NCBI GenBank assembly: GCA_023146135.1
Contig: JAGLCR010000007.1
Span: 1-64,000 of the forward strand
Length of the DNA: 64,000 bases
Source: Bacteroidales bacterium
GTDB taxonomy: Bacteria > Bacteroidota > Bacteroidia > Bacteroidales > UBA1556
Reading direction: 5' to 3'
Position 1 is the stretch's first letter. The number at the start of each line of letters is the position of its first letter. The notes beneath the pieces were generated by a model that was given only the letters and a program-made list of their open reading frames with translations, ran no database searches and had not been told where the DNA came from. Below are positions 18,512-28,844 of this stretch, one piece after another. The position numbers and the translations under genes were made by a program.

Positions 18512-19234
18512 TTACTTAAAAACACTTTCAAGAACTTCCTGCGAACTAATACGCCCCATCCCTGGCAAATGAAGCTGATAATAACGTATTAGCTCATTTA
18601 ATAGATTTCGCCTTTGCGAACTGGAGATATTAAAAAGCTCTCGATCGAGGTACGACAACTTCATTAAACTCTTAAGATTATCACTTTGTTCCACATTTAA
18701 AAACTGATCGGAGTATGGATTGGATTCAAAAATACCCGATTCCATATTAAAATATTGCTGGTTTGCACCAATGGTTTCGCTTGGATAAAAACCAAGATAC
18801 TTACTCAATTGGAGCATAAATATCAAATGAAAATTTGCTAATGAAGACTCCATAGAGTCGAGAAAAGAAATGGTGGTTTGTAAAAAATCAAAAAGACTTT
18901 TATCTTGCATCTCCTCTTCCAATGATTTATGTAAAATCTCAGCAAGAAAAAGTGCTATCGTGCTTTTACGAATATCTGAATGAAGGGAGTCGGTTCGTTG
19001 AGCAAGACCAAGCTCCTTTATGTTTTGCAAATTGGATTTAGGTTTATAACTAATATCCATATTAAGCAAGGTAAACGCTTGAAAAAATGATGCAGAGATG
19101 CGCGCTTTTCGTTTACGTACACCACGCACCATAAACGATAGCATTCCAAATTCTTCAGTATATATTTTAGTGATAATACTACTTTCGGAGTATTTAATAC
19201 TGCTTAATACAATGCCACGAGATTTTACTAACAT
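18512..19234 (-). CDS. recO: DNA repair protein RecO
   Basis: 240 aa; MLVKSRGIVLSSIKYSESSIITKIYTEEFGMLSFMVRGVRKRKA OB-fold N-terminus. Confidence 0.88.
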   Translation of the reverse strand: MLVKSRGIVLSSIKYSESSIITKIYTEEFGMLSFMVRGVRKRKARISASFFQAFTLLNMDISYKPKSNLQNIKELGLAQRTDSLHSDIRKSTIALFLAEILHKSLEEEMQDKSLFDFLQTTISFLDSMESSLANFHLIFMLQLSKYLGFYPSETIGANQQYFNMESGIFESNPYSDQFLNVEQSDNLKSLMKLSYLDRELFNISSSQRRNLLNELIRYYQLHLPGMGRISSQEVLESVFK

Positions 19235-19274
19235 AGATCAAAGATAGTAAGATTTTAAGGTTTCTATAAGCAAA

Positions 19275-21605
19275 TTAATGAATAAAAAGAATTTTAGCCA
19301 CCTTTGTTTGCTCGCCATCCTCATTGGAGGAAAACACAAAATACACTCCCGACATTACACGATTCCCATTATAGTCTTTGCCATTCCATACGGCTTGACC
19401 TCCGAAGGCTTTTCCCTCAAAAACCACATTACCATAAGCATCAGCAATACGTATTTCTGCATTTTGGTAAAGGCCATTAATTGCAATAGGCCCATTATAC
19501 TCTGGTCGCACAGGATTTGGGAATACTTGCACAGTATCTTGCTGATAATCTAGTCCTTCAGTAGCATCGCTACGAAAGGAAACAATTCCATTTTCAGTGC
19601 CAAAAAACACCTCTCCACTTTTTCCATCAATAGCAATACTAAAGATAGTATTGGAAAGTAATGAGCTATTTTCTTGTGTAAAATGATGAATCTGTTTCGT
19701 TCCATCGTCCGACATTAAAAAAACACCGGCTTTGCTAGTACCAAACCATTTCCTATTTGCACCATCAATTGCTATGGCAGTAACCGTTTCTGACTCTAAT
19801 AGATATTGCGAAATTCCTTCTTGCTCAATATATATCTGTTGACTATCAAAATTGTCGCCCGTAAACACCGAGCTTGGCGAGTAAAATACGGCAACTCCTT
19901 TACTTGTTCCCACCCATACTTCACCATCATGGTCCACTGCTAGGCTATGCACATCTGCTGAAGGAAGCTTTCCATTACCGTCAGCTTGGCTCAGTCGTTT
20001 TTTGCGGTCATCAAATATATTGTCGATGGTATGATTGTCGTTATACACAATAATACCATGTCCACGTGGCATAATAATCCACTTTTGGCCTTCATTATCT
20101 ATTACTAAATCACCAATAATATCACTACTTACCAATGGTGCTAAATTAAGCGTAAACCATTTTCCCTGAGGGCTACGCATATGCAATCCTTTAGGATTGG
20201 CAGTATTTGTTACCCAAAGATTATCATCCTTATCATAGGCAAGACCTGCAATACCAATAAAACCAGCATAGTTTACTGCATCTAATAAAGGGCTGTTTGT
20301 TTTTCCGTAAACCGTAACTACCTTGCCATCTTTCATCCTGATAAGTCCTTTGCCCCATGATGCAATAAACACTTCATTGGTATTTAGTGGGTTGACAGCT
20401 ATTTTCATAACATCTTGAATACTGTCTAAAGCAGCAGTATTATGCTTGTCATAGGCTGTCCAGCCCTCATCATAAAACTCGTAATAACCACGCTTGAGAT
20501 ATCGATTGCCCCAGTTGGACTTAATGCCACCCGATGCTACCCACACATGACCTTGAGCTGCTGTCATGGAGAATGCATACTCAGATGGTGGACCTAATAT
20601 TTTTATAAACTCATGTTCCCATTCTTTCCATGAATACACTAAGCCATTACTAGCATCGGCAATCCAGGCCTCTTGCCTTTTATCAAAAATAACATCATTT
20701 GGCGTGGGTGTAATATCTACGCCATCAATACTATAATTGTATGTGCGAAAGGATTCGTTCATATTATCCCAATAATATATATAAGAGTATGCACTCACAA
20801 TTAGCAGGGTATCATCATAGGATTTGATACGATGGTTTGGCCCTGTAGGCGAATCGAAAAATACTTTCCATTGGTTTTGATATCTCTCAAATATGGTATC
20901 AGTACCAAATACAGGATTTGACATATTAACATACAAATGCCCTTTACGAGTAGCAAGGGTATTGTATTTAGCATCAGGGTATTTTATTTGTAAATCTTTG
21001 GTCCAAACGGAATAATCAGATAAAAATTGATTATCAATTTTAGCAGAATATAGACCCTTATCTGTAGCTGCATAAAACAGACTATCATCAAATGTAAAAT
21101 CATTTATTACCAAGGCACTACCATCTGGCCCAATATAGTATGTATCCTTTATTTCTTTACGAATAGGGTCGAGCACCACAATACCAAAGTCACAACTTAA
21201 ATAGCACAGCTTATTACGAAAAACAATACGGTTGATCTGTTTACTTCCCACCATATTCTTTCGTTTAATATCCGAAATATTATATACCTGATCATTTTTA
21301 TAAAGGTCGATATTACCGTTGGTATATGCAATTATCAGATAACCGCTTGCTTTATCATAGTTAAGGGTATTTACATTCACATCGGAGAGCCCCGTTACAC
21401 GGTTAAGCCGTACAACACTATTATCATTAATGTCATAATAAAAGGCGCCAAAAGGCGTAGCACAATAGATACGATTATTATCACCCTCAGTAACAGCGAT
21501 AGTTTTAGAATAAGGTAAATGGTCGCGCCACTGCCCAATCCCAACTTGCGCAAAACTTGGAATGCTAATCACTAGCAAGCAAAAAAGTAAGAATCTATTT
21601 ATCAT
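19275..21605 (-). CDS. porZ: PorZ-like T9SS beta-propeller protein with C-terminal sorting-like domain
   Basis: 776 aa; GIGQWRDHLPYSKTIAVTEGDNNRIYCATPFGAFYYD; two-component-propeller repeats; VQVFPNPVRPEYNGPIAI C-terminus. Confidence 0.83.
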   Translation of the reverse strand: MINRFLLFCLLVISIPSFAQVGIGQWRDHLPYSKTIAVTEGDNNRIYCATPFGAFYYDINDNSVVRLNRVTGLSDVNVNTLNYDKASGYLIIAYTNGNIDLYKNDQVYNISDIKRKNMVGSKQINRIVFRNKLCYLSCDFGIVVLDPIRKEIKDTYYIGPDGSALVINDFTFDDSLFYAATDKGLYSAKIDNQFLSDYSVWTKDLQIKYPDAKYNTLATRKGHLYVNMSNPVFGTDTIFERYQNQWKVFFDSPTGPNHRIKSYDDTLLIVSAYSYIYYWDNMNESFRTYNYSIDGVDITPTPNDVIFDKRQEAWIADASNGLVYSWKEWEHEFIKILGPPSEYAFSMTAAQGHVWVASGGIKSNWGNRYLKRGYYEFYDEGWTAYDKHNTAALDSIQDVMKIAVNPLNTNEVFIASWGKGLIRMKDGKVVTVYGKTNSPLLDAVNYAGFIGIAGLAYDKDDNLWVTNTANPKGLHMRSPQGKWFTLNLAPLVSSDIIGDLVIDNEGQKWIIMPRGHGIIVYNDNHTIDNIFDDRKKRLSQADGNGKLPSADVHSLAVDHDGEVWVGTSKGVAVFYSPSSVFTGDNFDSQQIYIEQEGISQYLLESETVTAIAIDGANRKWFGTSKAGVFLMSDDGTKQIHHFTQENSSLLSNTIFSIAIDGKSGEVFFGTENGIVSFRSDATEGLDYQQDTVQVFPNPVRPEYNGPIAINGLYQNAEIRIADAYGNVVFEGKAFGGQAVWNGKDYNGNRVMSGVYFVFSSNEDGEQTKVAKILFIH

Positions 21606-21681
21606 TAATGCAATATTAAGAAAACACCTAATAGTAACAGCAAAAACATGAAATTATTATAAGGTATTTCTAAAAACTAAA

Positions 21682-21712
21682 AAAGACCGTTCATCTATGA
21701 TGAACGGTCTTT
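21682..21712 (-). terminator. Rho-independent terminator of rplU-rpmA
   Basis: AAAGACCGTTCATC-TAT-GATGAACGGTCTTT; on the - strand followed by T-rich sequence. Confidence 0.85.
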
Positions 21713-21733
21713 AAAACTATTTTTTTCGTGCGA

Positions 21734-22006
21734 TTAGTTTGCTGGAGTTTCCTCTAAAGCAGTAACTGAAACATAAGAACGATTATCTCTTTTCTTTCTG
21801 AATTCAACAACGCCATCAACTAATGAGTAAAGAGTATGATCTTTTCCCATTCCTACGTTAGTAGCTGGATGATGAGTGGTACCACGCTGACGTACTATAA
21901 TACTACCTGCGCGAACTGCTTGGCCTCCGTAAATCTTAACACCTAAGCGTTTACTTTCCGATTCACGACCGTTTTTTGAACTACCTGCACCTTTTTTATG
22001 AGCCAT
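21734..22006 (-). CDS. rpmA: 50S ribosomal protein L27
   Basis: [43 protein letters not shown]. Confidence 0.98.
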   Translation of the reverse strand: MAHKKGAGSSKNGRESESKRLGVKIYGGQAVRAGSIIVRQRGTTHHPATNVGMGKDHTLYSLVDGVVEFRKKRDNRSYVSVTALEETPAN

Positions 22007-22040
22007 AATAATTTTTTTTAATGGTTTTTAATTCGGTTAA

Positions 22041-22352
22041 TTAAGCTGTAATGCCTTCAATACTGATCTTTGTCAAATACTGACGGTGACCATTTTTTAC
22101 TTTGTAACCCTTACGTCGTTTCTTCTTGAAAACGATTACTTTATCACCTTTTAGGTGAGATAGGATTTTTGCGGAAACTTTTGCACCCTCAACAAGGGGT
22201 GTTCCAATCTTAATTTTTTTTCCGTCCTCAATTAAGAGCACTTTGTCAAAATCAAGACTTGCACCTTCTTCGCCTTCTAAACGGTGAACAAAGATCTTTT
22301 GATCTTTCTCTACCTTAAACTGTTGACCAGCGATTTCTACGATTGCGTACAT
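22041..22352 (-). CDS. rplU: 50S ribosomal protein L21
   Basis: MYAIVEIAGQQFKVEKDQKIFVHRL...KKRRKGYKVKNGHRQYLTKI. Confidence 0.98.
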   Translation of the reverse strand: MYAIVEIAGQQFKVEKDQKIFVHRLEGEEGASLDFDKVLLIEDGKKIKIGTPLVEGAKVSAKILSHLKGDKVIVFKKKRRKGYKVKNGHRQYLTKISIEGITA

Positions 22353-22396
22353 CTCTAATTATTTATGTTCTATTTATAAAAAATTCTTTCGGGCTG

Positions 22397-22404
22397 CAAA
22401 AGTA
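22397..22404 (-). promoter_or_regulatory. -7 element TACTTTTG upstream of rplU
   Basis: CAAAAGTA on + strand ~45 nt upstream of rplU; matches TAnnTTTG. Confidence 0.5.
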
Positions 22405-22509
22405 GTCTTTTATTTCTACTTACCAACATTTTATTAACTGCATTTCAAGGCAAATTCAGGCTAATTCCTATTTTGATGCTTTGTAATAATATTATCCTAT
22501 TTTTCTCTT

Positions 22510-22533
22510 TTACTTTTTCAACTGAAAAAGTAA
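22510..22533. repeat. 24-nt palindrome TTACTTTTTCA-AC-TGAAAAAGTAA
   Basis: Perfect 11-bp arms; a related copy lies at 55446-55463. Confidence 0.75.
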
Positions 22534-22544
22534 TAAAAATACCG

Positions 22545-22552
22545 TAAATTTG
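22545..22552 (+). promoter_or_regulatory. -7 element TAAATTTG upstream of the aminotransferase gene
   Basis: Matches TAnnTTTG, 20 nt upstream of the ATG at 22573. Confidence 0.45.
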
Positions 22553-22572
22553 TACAAATAAAATCAACGATT

Positions 22573-23730
22573 ATGCCTAAATTTTCAGCCCTATTAAACA
22601 GTAAGCTCCCTGGTGCAAAGACTACGATTTTTACACAAATGAGCTCTTTAGCTACTGAGGTAGGAGCTATTAATCTATCGCAGGGCTTTCCAAATTTCGA
22701 TGTGGCACCTGAGCTTATAGAGCTTGTTCACAAAGCTATGCTTGATGGGCATAATCAATATGCTCCCATGCAAGGGCTCATGGAATTGCGCGAAGTACTG
22801 TCAGATTCGTTTTATAATAAATATAAAACTCGCTATAATGCAGATACGGAAATCACGATTACCTCAGGTGCAACTCAAGCAATTTATACAGCCATTGCTA
22901 CGGTAATAAACGATGGCGATGAGGCCATTATTATTGAACCTGCATTTGATATTTATGCTCCCACGGTGACGATAAACGGAGGAATACCCCGATTTTACAA
23001 ATTAAAAGATCCCGATTATACCATCGATTGGGCAGAGTTTCGTCGATTGATAACAGCAAATACAAAGCTCATTATTATTAATACACCTCATAATCCCACA
23101 TCAACTATACTGAGCGAAAACGACCTAAAAAAACTGGAACAGCTTACCAATGGTACGGATATTATTATATTGAGTGACGAAGTTTACGAGCACATCATTT
23201 TTGATGGACAGGCACATGAGAGCGTAGCTAAATATCCAAATCTGGCTGAGCGTAGTTTTGTGATTGGCTCCTTCGGAAAAACATTTCATGTTACAGGTTG
23301 GAAAACGGGTTTTTGCCTAGCACCTGCCAAACTAATGGCTGAATTTCGAAAGATTCATCAGAATGTGGTATTTGCAGGTAACCGACCCATGCAAACAGCT
23401 ATTGCTGCTTATATGCAAAATGAAGAAAACTATATCAGTCTGTCGAAGCTATATGAGAAAAAACGAGATTATTTTTTGGAGCTAATGAAAAACTCTCGAT
23501 TTGAGCCCCTTCCTTCTTTTGGAACCTATTTTCAATTGTTCAAATACGACCAAATATCGGATGAAAGTGAAAATGATTTTGTGCTCAAGCTAACCAAAGA
23601 GAACGGTGTTGCAGCCATTCCTTTATCCTATTTTTATCGCTATGGTCACGACCGAAAAACACTGCGCTTTTGCTTTGCCAAAACCAATGAAACACTTGAA
23701 CAAGCCGCCGAATTATTATGCAAGATTTGA
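22573..23730 (+). CDS. Pyridoxal-dependent aminotransferase, methionine aminotransferase (YbdL)-like
   Basis: 385 aa; INLSQGFPNFD; INTPHNPTS; LSDEVYEHIIFD; GSFGKTFHVTGWKTGF (PLP lysine). Confidence 0.88.
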   Translation: MPKFSALLNSKLPGAKTTIFTQMSSLATEVGAINLSQGFPNFDVAPELIELVHKAMLDGHNQYAPMQGLMELREVLSDSFYNKYKTRYNADTEITITSGATQAIYTAIATVINDGDEAIIIEPAFDIYAPTVTINGGIPRFYKLKDPDYTIDWAEFRRLITANTKLIIINTPHNPTSTILSENDLKKLEQLTNGTDIIILSDEVYEHIIFDGQAHESVAKYPNLAERSFVIGSFGKTFHVTGWKTGFCLAPAKLMAEFRKIHQNVVFAGNRPMQTAIAAYMQNEENYISLSKLYEKKRDYFLELMKNSRFEPLPSFGTYFQLFKYDQISDESENDFVLKLTKENGVAAIPLSYFYRYGHDRKTLRFCFAKTNETLEQAAELLCKI

Positions 23731-24554
23731 GAATCACACTAATACAATCGGATTTAAAATGGGAGGATAAAGGATATAATTTACACCATCTTTCCTCCTT
23801 GATGGACTCCATTACCCAGCCAACTGATATTATCGTTTTACCTGAAATGTTTACCACAGCTTTTTCCATGAAGCCTGAGTTTTTTGCAGAGGTGGTAGGT
23901 GGTGAAAGCCTTATGTGGATGCAAGAGCAATCGCGCAATAGACAAGCTGCTATTGTAGGAAGTTTTATGGTAAAGGAGCAGGGAGACTATTTCAATCGGC
24001 TATACTTTGTAAAACCCGATAGCTCGTATGAGTATTACGACAAACGCCATCTTTTCCGCATGGGAAATGAGCAGGAGCATTTTAGTCAAGGACAGAAACC
24101 GCTAATTTTAGACTATAAAAGCTGGAAAATACAAACACTTATTTGCTACGATTTGCGTTTTCCTGTTTGGGCAAAAAACCAATTTCAAGATGGTAATTAT
24201 GCCTATGATGCATGCATTTTGGTTGCCAACTGGCCAGCCGTTCGCTCTCAAGTATGGAAAACCCTATCTAGCGCACGAGCCATAGAAAATCAAGCCTATT
24301 GGATTGGTGTAAATCGTATTGGCAAGGACGGAAATGGCTTAGAACATTCTGGCGATTCCAATATATGGGATGCCAAGGGAGAAAGCATGATTGAAAATAT
24401 TAACGATAACGAATTTGTAAAAACCCTTAGAATATCGAAAAGTGAATTGGATGATTTTAGAAGTAAGTTTACTGTGGGGTTGGATTGGGACCCTTCGACT
24501 TCGCTCAGGGACCACCCTTCTTATGACTTCGCTCAGGGACCTAGGGGAGAGTGA
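23718..24554 (+). CDS. Nitrilase-family amidohydrolase (YafV / omega-amidase-like); C-terminus includes repeat-derived sequence
   Basis: 278 aa; VLPEMFTTAFS (Glu), DKRHLFRM (Lys), LICYDLRFPVW (Cys); overlaps the upstream ORF by 13 nt. Confidence 0.87.
   Translation: MQDLRITLIQSDLKWEDKGYNLHHLSSLMDSITQPTDIIVLPEMFTTAFSMKPEFFAEVVGGESLMWMQEQSRNRQAAIVGSFMVKEQGDYFNRLYFVKPDSSYEYYDKRHLFRMGNEQEHFSQGQKPLILDYKSWKIQTLICYDLRFPVWAKNQFQDGNYAYDACILVANWPAVRSQVWKTLSSARAIENQAYWIGVNRIGKDGNGLEHSGDSNIWDAKGESMIENINDNEFVKTLRISKSELDDFRSKFTVGLDWDPSTSLRDHPSYDFAQGPRGE
24490..24541. repeat. Two hairpin repeat units (CCCTTCGACTTCGCTCAGGGACC type) inside the nitrilase 3' end
   Basis: Units 24490-24512 and 24514-24541; same core as 4566-4744. 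Confidence 0.8.
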
Positions 24555-24660
24555 GAGATAAGGAGACATGACAACAAGAAACTGTGGTTTTGCATTCTTA
24601 TGGTTGTAGCAGCAATTCATGAATTGTTGCTACCAAAACAATTAAAACTAGTATTGAATA

Positions 24661-26472
24661 ATGAATAAAACAAAAATATACGCTAGTAGCCTAACCGATT
24701 ATCAACGATGGGTAACCCGCGAAGTAAGGATTGGGAATTTGAAATTGGGCGGCAATAATCCCATTCGTTTGCAATCGATGTCGAGCGTGGACCCCATGGA
24801 TACGGCAAATAATGTGGCACAGGCAATTCGAATAATTGAAGCCGGTGGTGAGCTTGTTCGTTTTACAGCCCCTGCCATGCGCGATGCCAAAAATCTGGAA
24901 AACATCAGTACTGGAATTCGTGACGCTGGTTATGATACTCCTTTAGTGGCTGATATTCATTTCAATCCCAAGGCGGCCATGGTTTCGGCGGAGTATGTGG
25001 AGAAAATTCGCATCAATCCGGGTAATTTTGCTGAGCCAAAAGGAGGAAAGATAAATTATAGTAAAGAGGAATATACTGAGGCATTAGTTCAGATAGAGGG
25101 AGTTTTTGCTCAGCTGGTTGATTTTTGTAAAACAAAAAATCGGGCAATGCGTATTGGCTCCAATCATGGTTCACTTTCGCAGCGTATCATGGATCGTTAT
25201 GGCGATACCCCCGAAGGAATGGTGGAAGCTGCCATGGAATATTTACGCATGGCGGTACGAATGGATTACCTTGATATTGTGCTTTCAATGAAGGCGAGCA
25301 ATATTCGGGTTATGGTGCAAGCCTATCGACTATTGGTATATAAAATGCGCAATGAGGGAATGAATTTTCCAATACATCTTGGTGTAACCGAAGCGGGTGA
25401 AGGCGAAGACGGAAGAATTAAATCAGCCGCAGGTATTGGGGCTTTATTGGAGGACGGGATTGGAGATACTATTCGTGTATCGCTTACCGAGGAACCTGAA
25501 TTTGAAATTCCAGTGGCAAAGATTATTGCAAATAGATATAGCAATAGAAAGCAAAATCACGGAATAAAAGCCATCGATCATAATCCATTACACCCATTTG
25601 AATACAATAAGCGAGTTAGTCGTGATGTTGTGGGTATTGGCGGCAAGAATGTCCCCATGGTGATGGAATACGATTATTATTTTGACAATACGTCCACCGA
25701 TAAACTCAAAATTATTGCTGCCAAAGACTGGAAGAATGACCAACAAGCTTATCCTTTATTCAATTTTAATGATTTTGCCAAAGCAAAAAATATATCCACA
25801 CAAGCAAACTTTATTAGCATGAGTATTGCTGATTTTGAAGGAGATTGGCAAAGCATTCTTTCCAAAAGCAAAAACAATGTTTTGGTTTTTGAAGCTCATT
25901 CTACACACAGTATGGCCGAGCACCGAAGGATGTTTATCGAGCTGATAAACAATAATATTGACCTGCCGGTAATCATCAAGAAATCCTATATAGGTTTATC
26001 AGAAGAGGAATTTCAAATATATGCTGCCGCAGACTTGGGAGCTTTATTTGTGGATGGCTTGGGCGATGGTTTATGGATTGAACACGACGAGCATATTCCT
26101 CGCCAAAGAATGATTGATACTGCTTTGGGTGTTTTGCAAGCAGCACGTAGTCGAATTACTAAAACCGATTATATTTCGTGTCCATCATGTGGCCGAACGC
26201 TTTATAATATTCAAGAAACCACAGCGCGTATTCGTGAGAAAACCGAGCATTTGGTGGGCTTGAAAATTGGTATAATGGGCTGTATTGTAAATGGCCCAGG
26301 CGAAATGGCCGATGCTGATTATGGTTATGTGGGGGCTGGTTTTAATAAGATTAACCTCTATAAAGGTAAGGAAGTAATGCACAAAGGTATTCCTGAGGAA
26401 AATGCTGTGGAGCGATTGATTGACTTAATTCGAGAACATGGCGATTGGGTAGATTCTAATAATCCGATATAG
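24661..26472 (+). CDS. ispG: 4-hydroxy-3-methylbut-2-enyl diphosphate synthase (long, insert-containing form)
   Basis: 603 aa; N-terminal VRIGNLKLGGNNPIRLQSMSSVDPMDT; C-terminal YISCPSCGRTLYNIQ...GIMGCIVNGPGEMADADYGYVGAG. Confidence 0.95.
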   Translation: MNKTKIYASSLTDYQRWVTREVRIGNLKLGGNNPIRLQSMSSVDPMDTANNVAQAIRIIEAGGELVRFTAPAMRDAKNLENISTGIRDAGYDTPLVADIHFNPKAAMVSAEYVEKIRINPGNFAEPKGGKINYSKEEYTEALVQIEGVFAQLVDFCKTKNRAMRIGSNHGSLSQRIMDRYGDTPEGMVEAAMEYLRMAVRMDYLDIVLSMKASNIRVMVQAYRLLVYKMRNEGMNFPIHLGVTEAGEGEDGRIKSAAGIGALLEDGIGDTIRVSLTEEPEFEIPVAKIIANRYSNRKQNHGIKAIDHNPLHPFEYNKRVSRDVVGIGGKNVPMVMEYDYYFDNTSTDKLKIIAAKDWKNDQQAYPLFNFNDFAKAKNISTQANFISMSIADFEGDWQSILSKSKNNVLVFEAHSTHSMAEHRRMFIELINNNIDLPVIIKKSYIGLSEEEFQIYAAADLGALFVDGLGDGLWIEHDEHIPRQRMIDTALGVLQAARSRITKTDYISCPSCGRTLYNIQETTARIREKTEHLVGLKIGIMGCIVNGPGEMADADYGYVGAGFNKINLYKGKEVMHKGIPEENAVERLIDLIREHGDWVDSNNPI

Positions 26473-26539
26473 GCCATCTACACAGCCCATATTATTTGAA
26501 GATATTATATACTCGATGACTGCTTAAATTAAAATATTC

Positions 26540-28810
26540 TTAAAAATTAATATCGTCAATACTATTTGCACCTCCGCTATTAGCTGGGTCTGCAGCACTT
26601 TCTTCATCAAGTTTCTTGCAATCGAGTTCAATATCAAACCCTGGAGGACGCTCAAAGTTTCCTTTCGAAATTTTTATTTTCTCATCAGCATATACTTTCT
26701 GCATATATAAGGCCCAAATAGGTAGTGCCATATTAGCCCCTTGACCAAGAGAGGTGCTTCTAAAGTGAACCGATCTGTCTTCTGCTCCAACCCATACACC
26801 CGTAACTAGGTCGGGTGTTAAACCCATAAACCATCCATCAGAGTTATTATCGGTAGTACCCGTTTTACCAGCCAAAGGATGATTCATATGATAACGGAAT
26901 CGTAAACGTCGACCAGTACCTAAATCCACCACGCCTTGCATTAGGCTTAACATAAGATAGGCTGTACTTTCGTCAAGCGCATCATTGGCTTCTGAAGAAA
27001 AGGTGGCAATTGTATTACCATTTTTATCTTCAATACGAGTCATAAGAATGGGCTTCTGAAACTGGCCTTTATTGGCAAAGGTAGCTAAGGCTCCTACCAT
27101 TTCATAAACAGAAAGGCTAGGTGTTCCTAAGCAAATTGCAGGAACAGCTTCAATATCACTTTTTACTCCCATTGCTCGAGCAGTAGAAATTACTTTTTCT
27201 GGCCCTACACGCTTAATCAGGTAAGCAGAAATAAAGTTAACCGAATTGGCCAAAGCCCATTTTAGAGTAACCATTTCGCCTTCTTTATCATCATCCGAGT
27301 TTTTTGGAGTGTAGTCAGCTTGTCCGTCGGGCATTTGGAAAGTAACAGGCACATTAGGAACCTTGGTACAAGGAGTATAGCCAAGCTCTTGCATTGCAGA
27401 TGCATATACAAATGGCTTAAATGTAGAGCCCACTTGGCGTTTACCTACCATCACATGATCATATTGAAAATGCGTATAATTAATTCCTCCAACATAGGCA
27501 CGAACATAACCCGTATGGGGTTCAACAGACATCATTCCCACTTGCAAAAAATATTTATAATATAAAACGCTGTCCATTGGAGTTAGTGTTGTATCAATAT
27601 CACCACTCCAGCTAAATACTCGCATCTCAACAGGAGTGTTAAAATTCTGAAGGATAGAATCGGCATCTACGCCCCTGTGGTTAAGCCAGTAATAACGACT
27701 TGAACGCTTCATTCCTGAAGTCATAATACTTTCATATTCTTTATTTGAAAGTCGATAAAATGGAGGATGCTTAAATCGTCTATTTTTCCAATGCTTAAAA
27801 AAGGCAGGTTGTAATTCTTTACCTAAATGCTCCGTTACAGCCTCTTCTGCGTGAGCTTGCATTTGGCTATTTATTGTAGTATAAATTTTCAAGCCATCAC
27901 GATACAAATTATAAGGCTCACCATCTGCTTTATAATGAGTTTTACACCAGCTCTTTAAATCACCACGTAAATGCTCTCTAAAATATGTTGCTAAACCCAG
28001 TTTATGATCTTGTCGTTGATAATTGCTCATGTCTATGGGTAGTGCATTTAGAGAATCATATGCCGATGGTGTTAAAAAATTATATTTTTTCATTTGCGAA
28101 AAAACTACCGAGCGACGACGCAATGCATTATTTGGATTACGCACAGGGTTATAATAAGTTGGAGCTTTAAGCATACCAACCAAAATAGCAGCTTCTTCCA
28201 TGCCTAATTCTGCAGGAGATTTTGAGAAATAAGTCTTTGCAGCAGTTTTAATTCCAAAAGTATTGCTACCGAAAGTTACAATGTTTAAGTACATCGCCAT
28301 TATTTCATTTTTGGTGTAATTATACTCCAATTGGGTGGCAATAACCCACTCCTGAAATTTTCGTAAAACCATCTTTGGCTTTGAAAGCCTCTCTCCTCGA
28401 GGAAACATATTTTTTGCCAATTGCTGAGTAATTGTGGAACCTCCACCTGCACGTCTTCCGGTAACAACACCTTTTACAACGCGCATTAAGGCTCTTATAT
28501 CCACTCCTGCATGCTCATAAAAACGTATGTCTTCGGTGGCCAATAAAGCATGAACCATATTTGGTGAAATTTCGTCGTAACTCACCGTTGAGCGGTCTTC
28601 AATATAGTATTTTCCAAGCAAAACCTGATCGGCAGAATATACTTCTGACGCTAAGTTTGTTTTTGGATTTTCTAGCTCCTCAAGGGTGGGCATTTCTCCT
28701 AGCCATCCCTTAGATATAGCATAAAAGAATAAGGCGAGTAGCATAATTCCAACAACAAAAGAAAGCCATAAAAATTTTATTATCCGAGAAGTGCTTATTC
28801 TTTTTTCCAT
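26540..28810 (-). CDS. Class A penicillin-binding protein 1A
   Basis: 756 aa; TATEDIRFYEHAGVD-type glycosyltransferase; GGSTITQQLAKNMF; transpeptidase VGSTFKPFVY and LAGKTGTTDNNSDGWFMG. Confidence 0.93.
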   Translation of the reverse strand: MEKRISTSRIIKFLWLSFVVGIMLLALFFYAISKGWLGEMPTLEELENPKTNLASEVYSADQVLLGKYYIEDRSTVSYDEISPNMVHALLATEDIRFYEHAGVDIRALMRVVKGVVTGRRAGGGSTITQQLAKNMFPRGERLSKPKMVLRKFQEWVIATQLEYNYTKNEIMAMYLNIVTFGSNTFGIKTAAKTYFSKSPAELGMEEAAILVGMLKAPTYYNPVRNPNNALRRRSVVFSQMKKYNFLTPSAYDSLNALPIDMSNYQRQDHKLGLATYFREHLRGDLKSWCKTHYKADGEPYNLYRDGLKIYTTINSQMQAHAEEAVTEHLGKELQPAFFKHWKNRRFKHPPFYRLSNKEYESIMTSGMKRSSRYYWLNHRGVDADSILQNFNTPVEMRVFSWSGDIDTTLTPMDSVLYYKYFLQVGMMSVEPHTGYVRAYVGGINYTHFQYDHVMVGKRQVGSTFKPFVYASAMQELGYTPCTKVPNVPVTFQMPDGQADYTPKNSDDDKEGEMVTLKWALANSVNFISAYLIKRVGPEKVISTARAMGVKSDIEAVPAICLGTPSLSVYEMVGALATFANKGQFQKPILMTRIEDKNGNTIATFSSEANDALDESTAYLMLSLMQGVVDLGTGRRLRFRYHMNHPLAGKTGTTDNNSDGWFMGLTPDLVTGVWVGAEDRSVHFRSTSLGQGANMALPIWALYMQKVYADEKIKISKGNFERPPGFDIELDCKKLDEESAADPANSGGANSIDDINF

Positions 28811-28844
28811 GCTTATTCTGCTTTATATTATATTTACCAAAGCC

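Noticed and set aside
24661-26472. Unusually long IspG (603 aa) as a possible fusion
   Set aside because: Insert-containing long IspG is a known form in Bacteroidota, Chlamydiae and plants.
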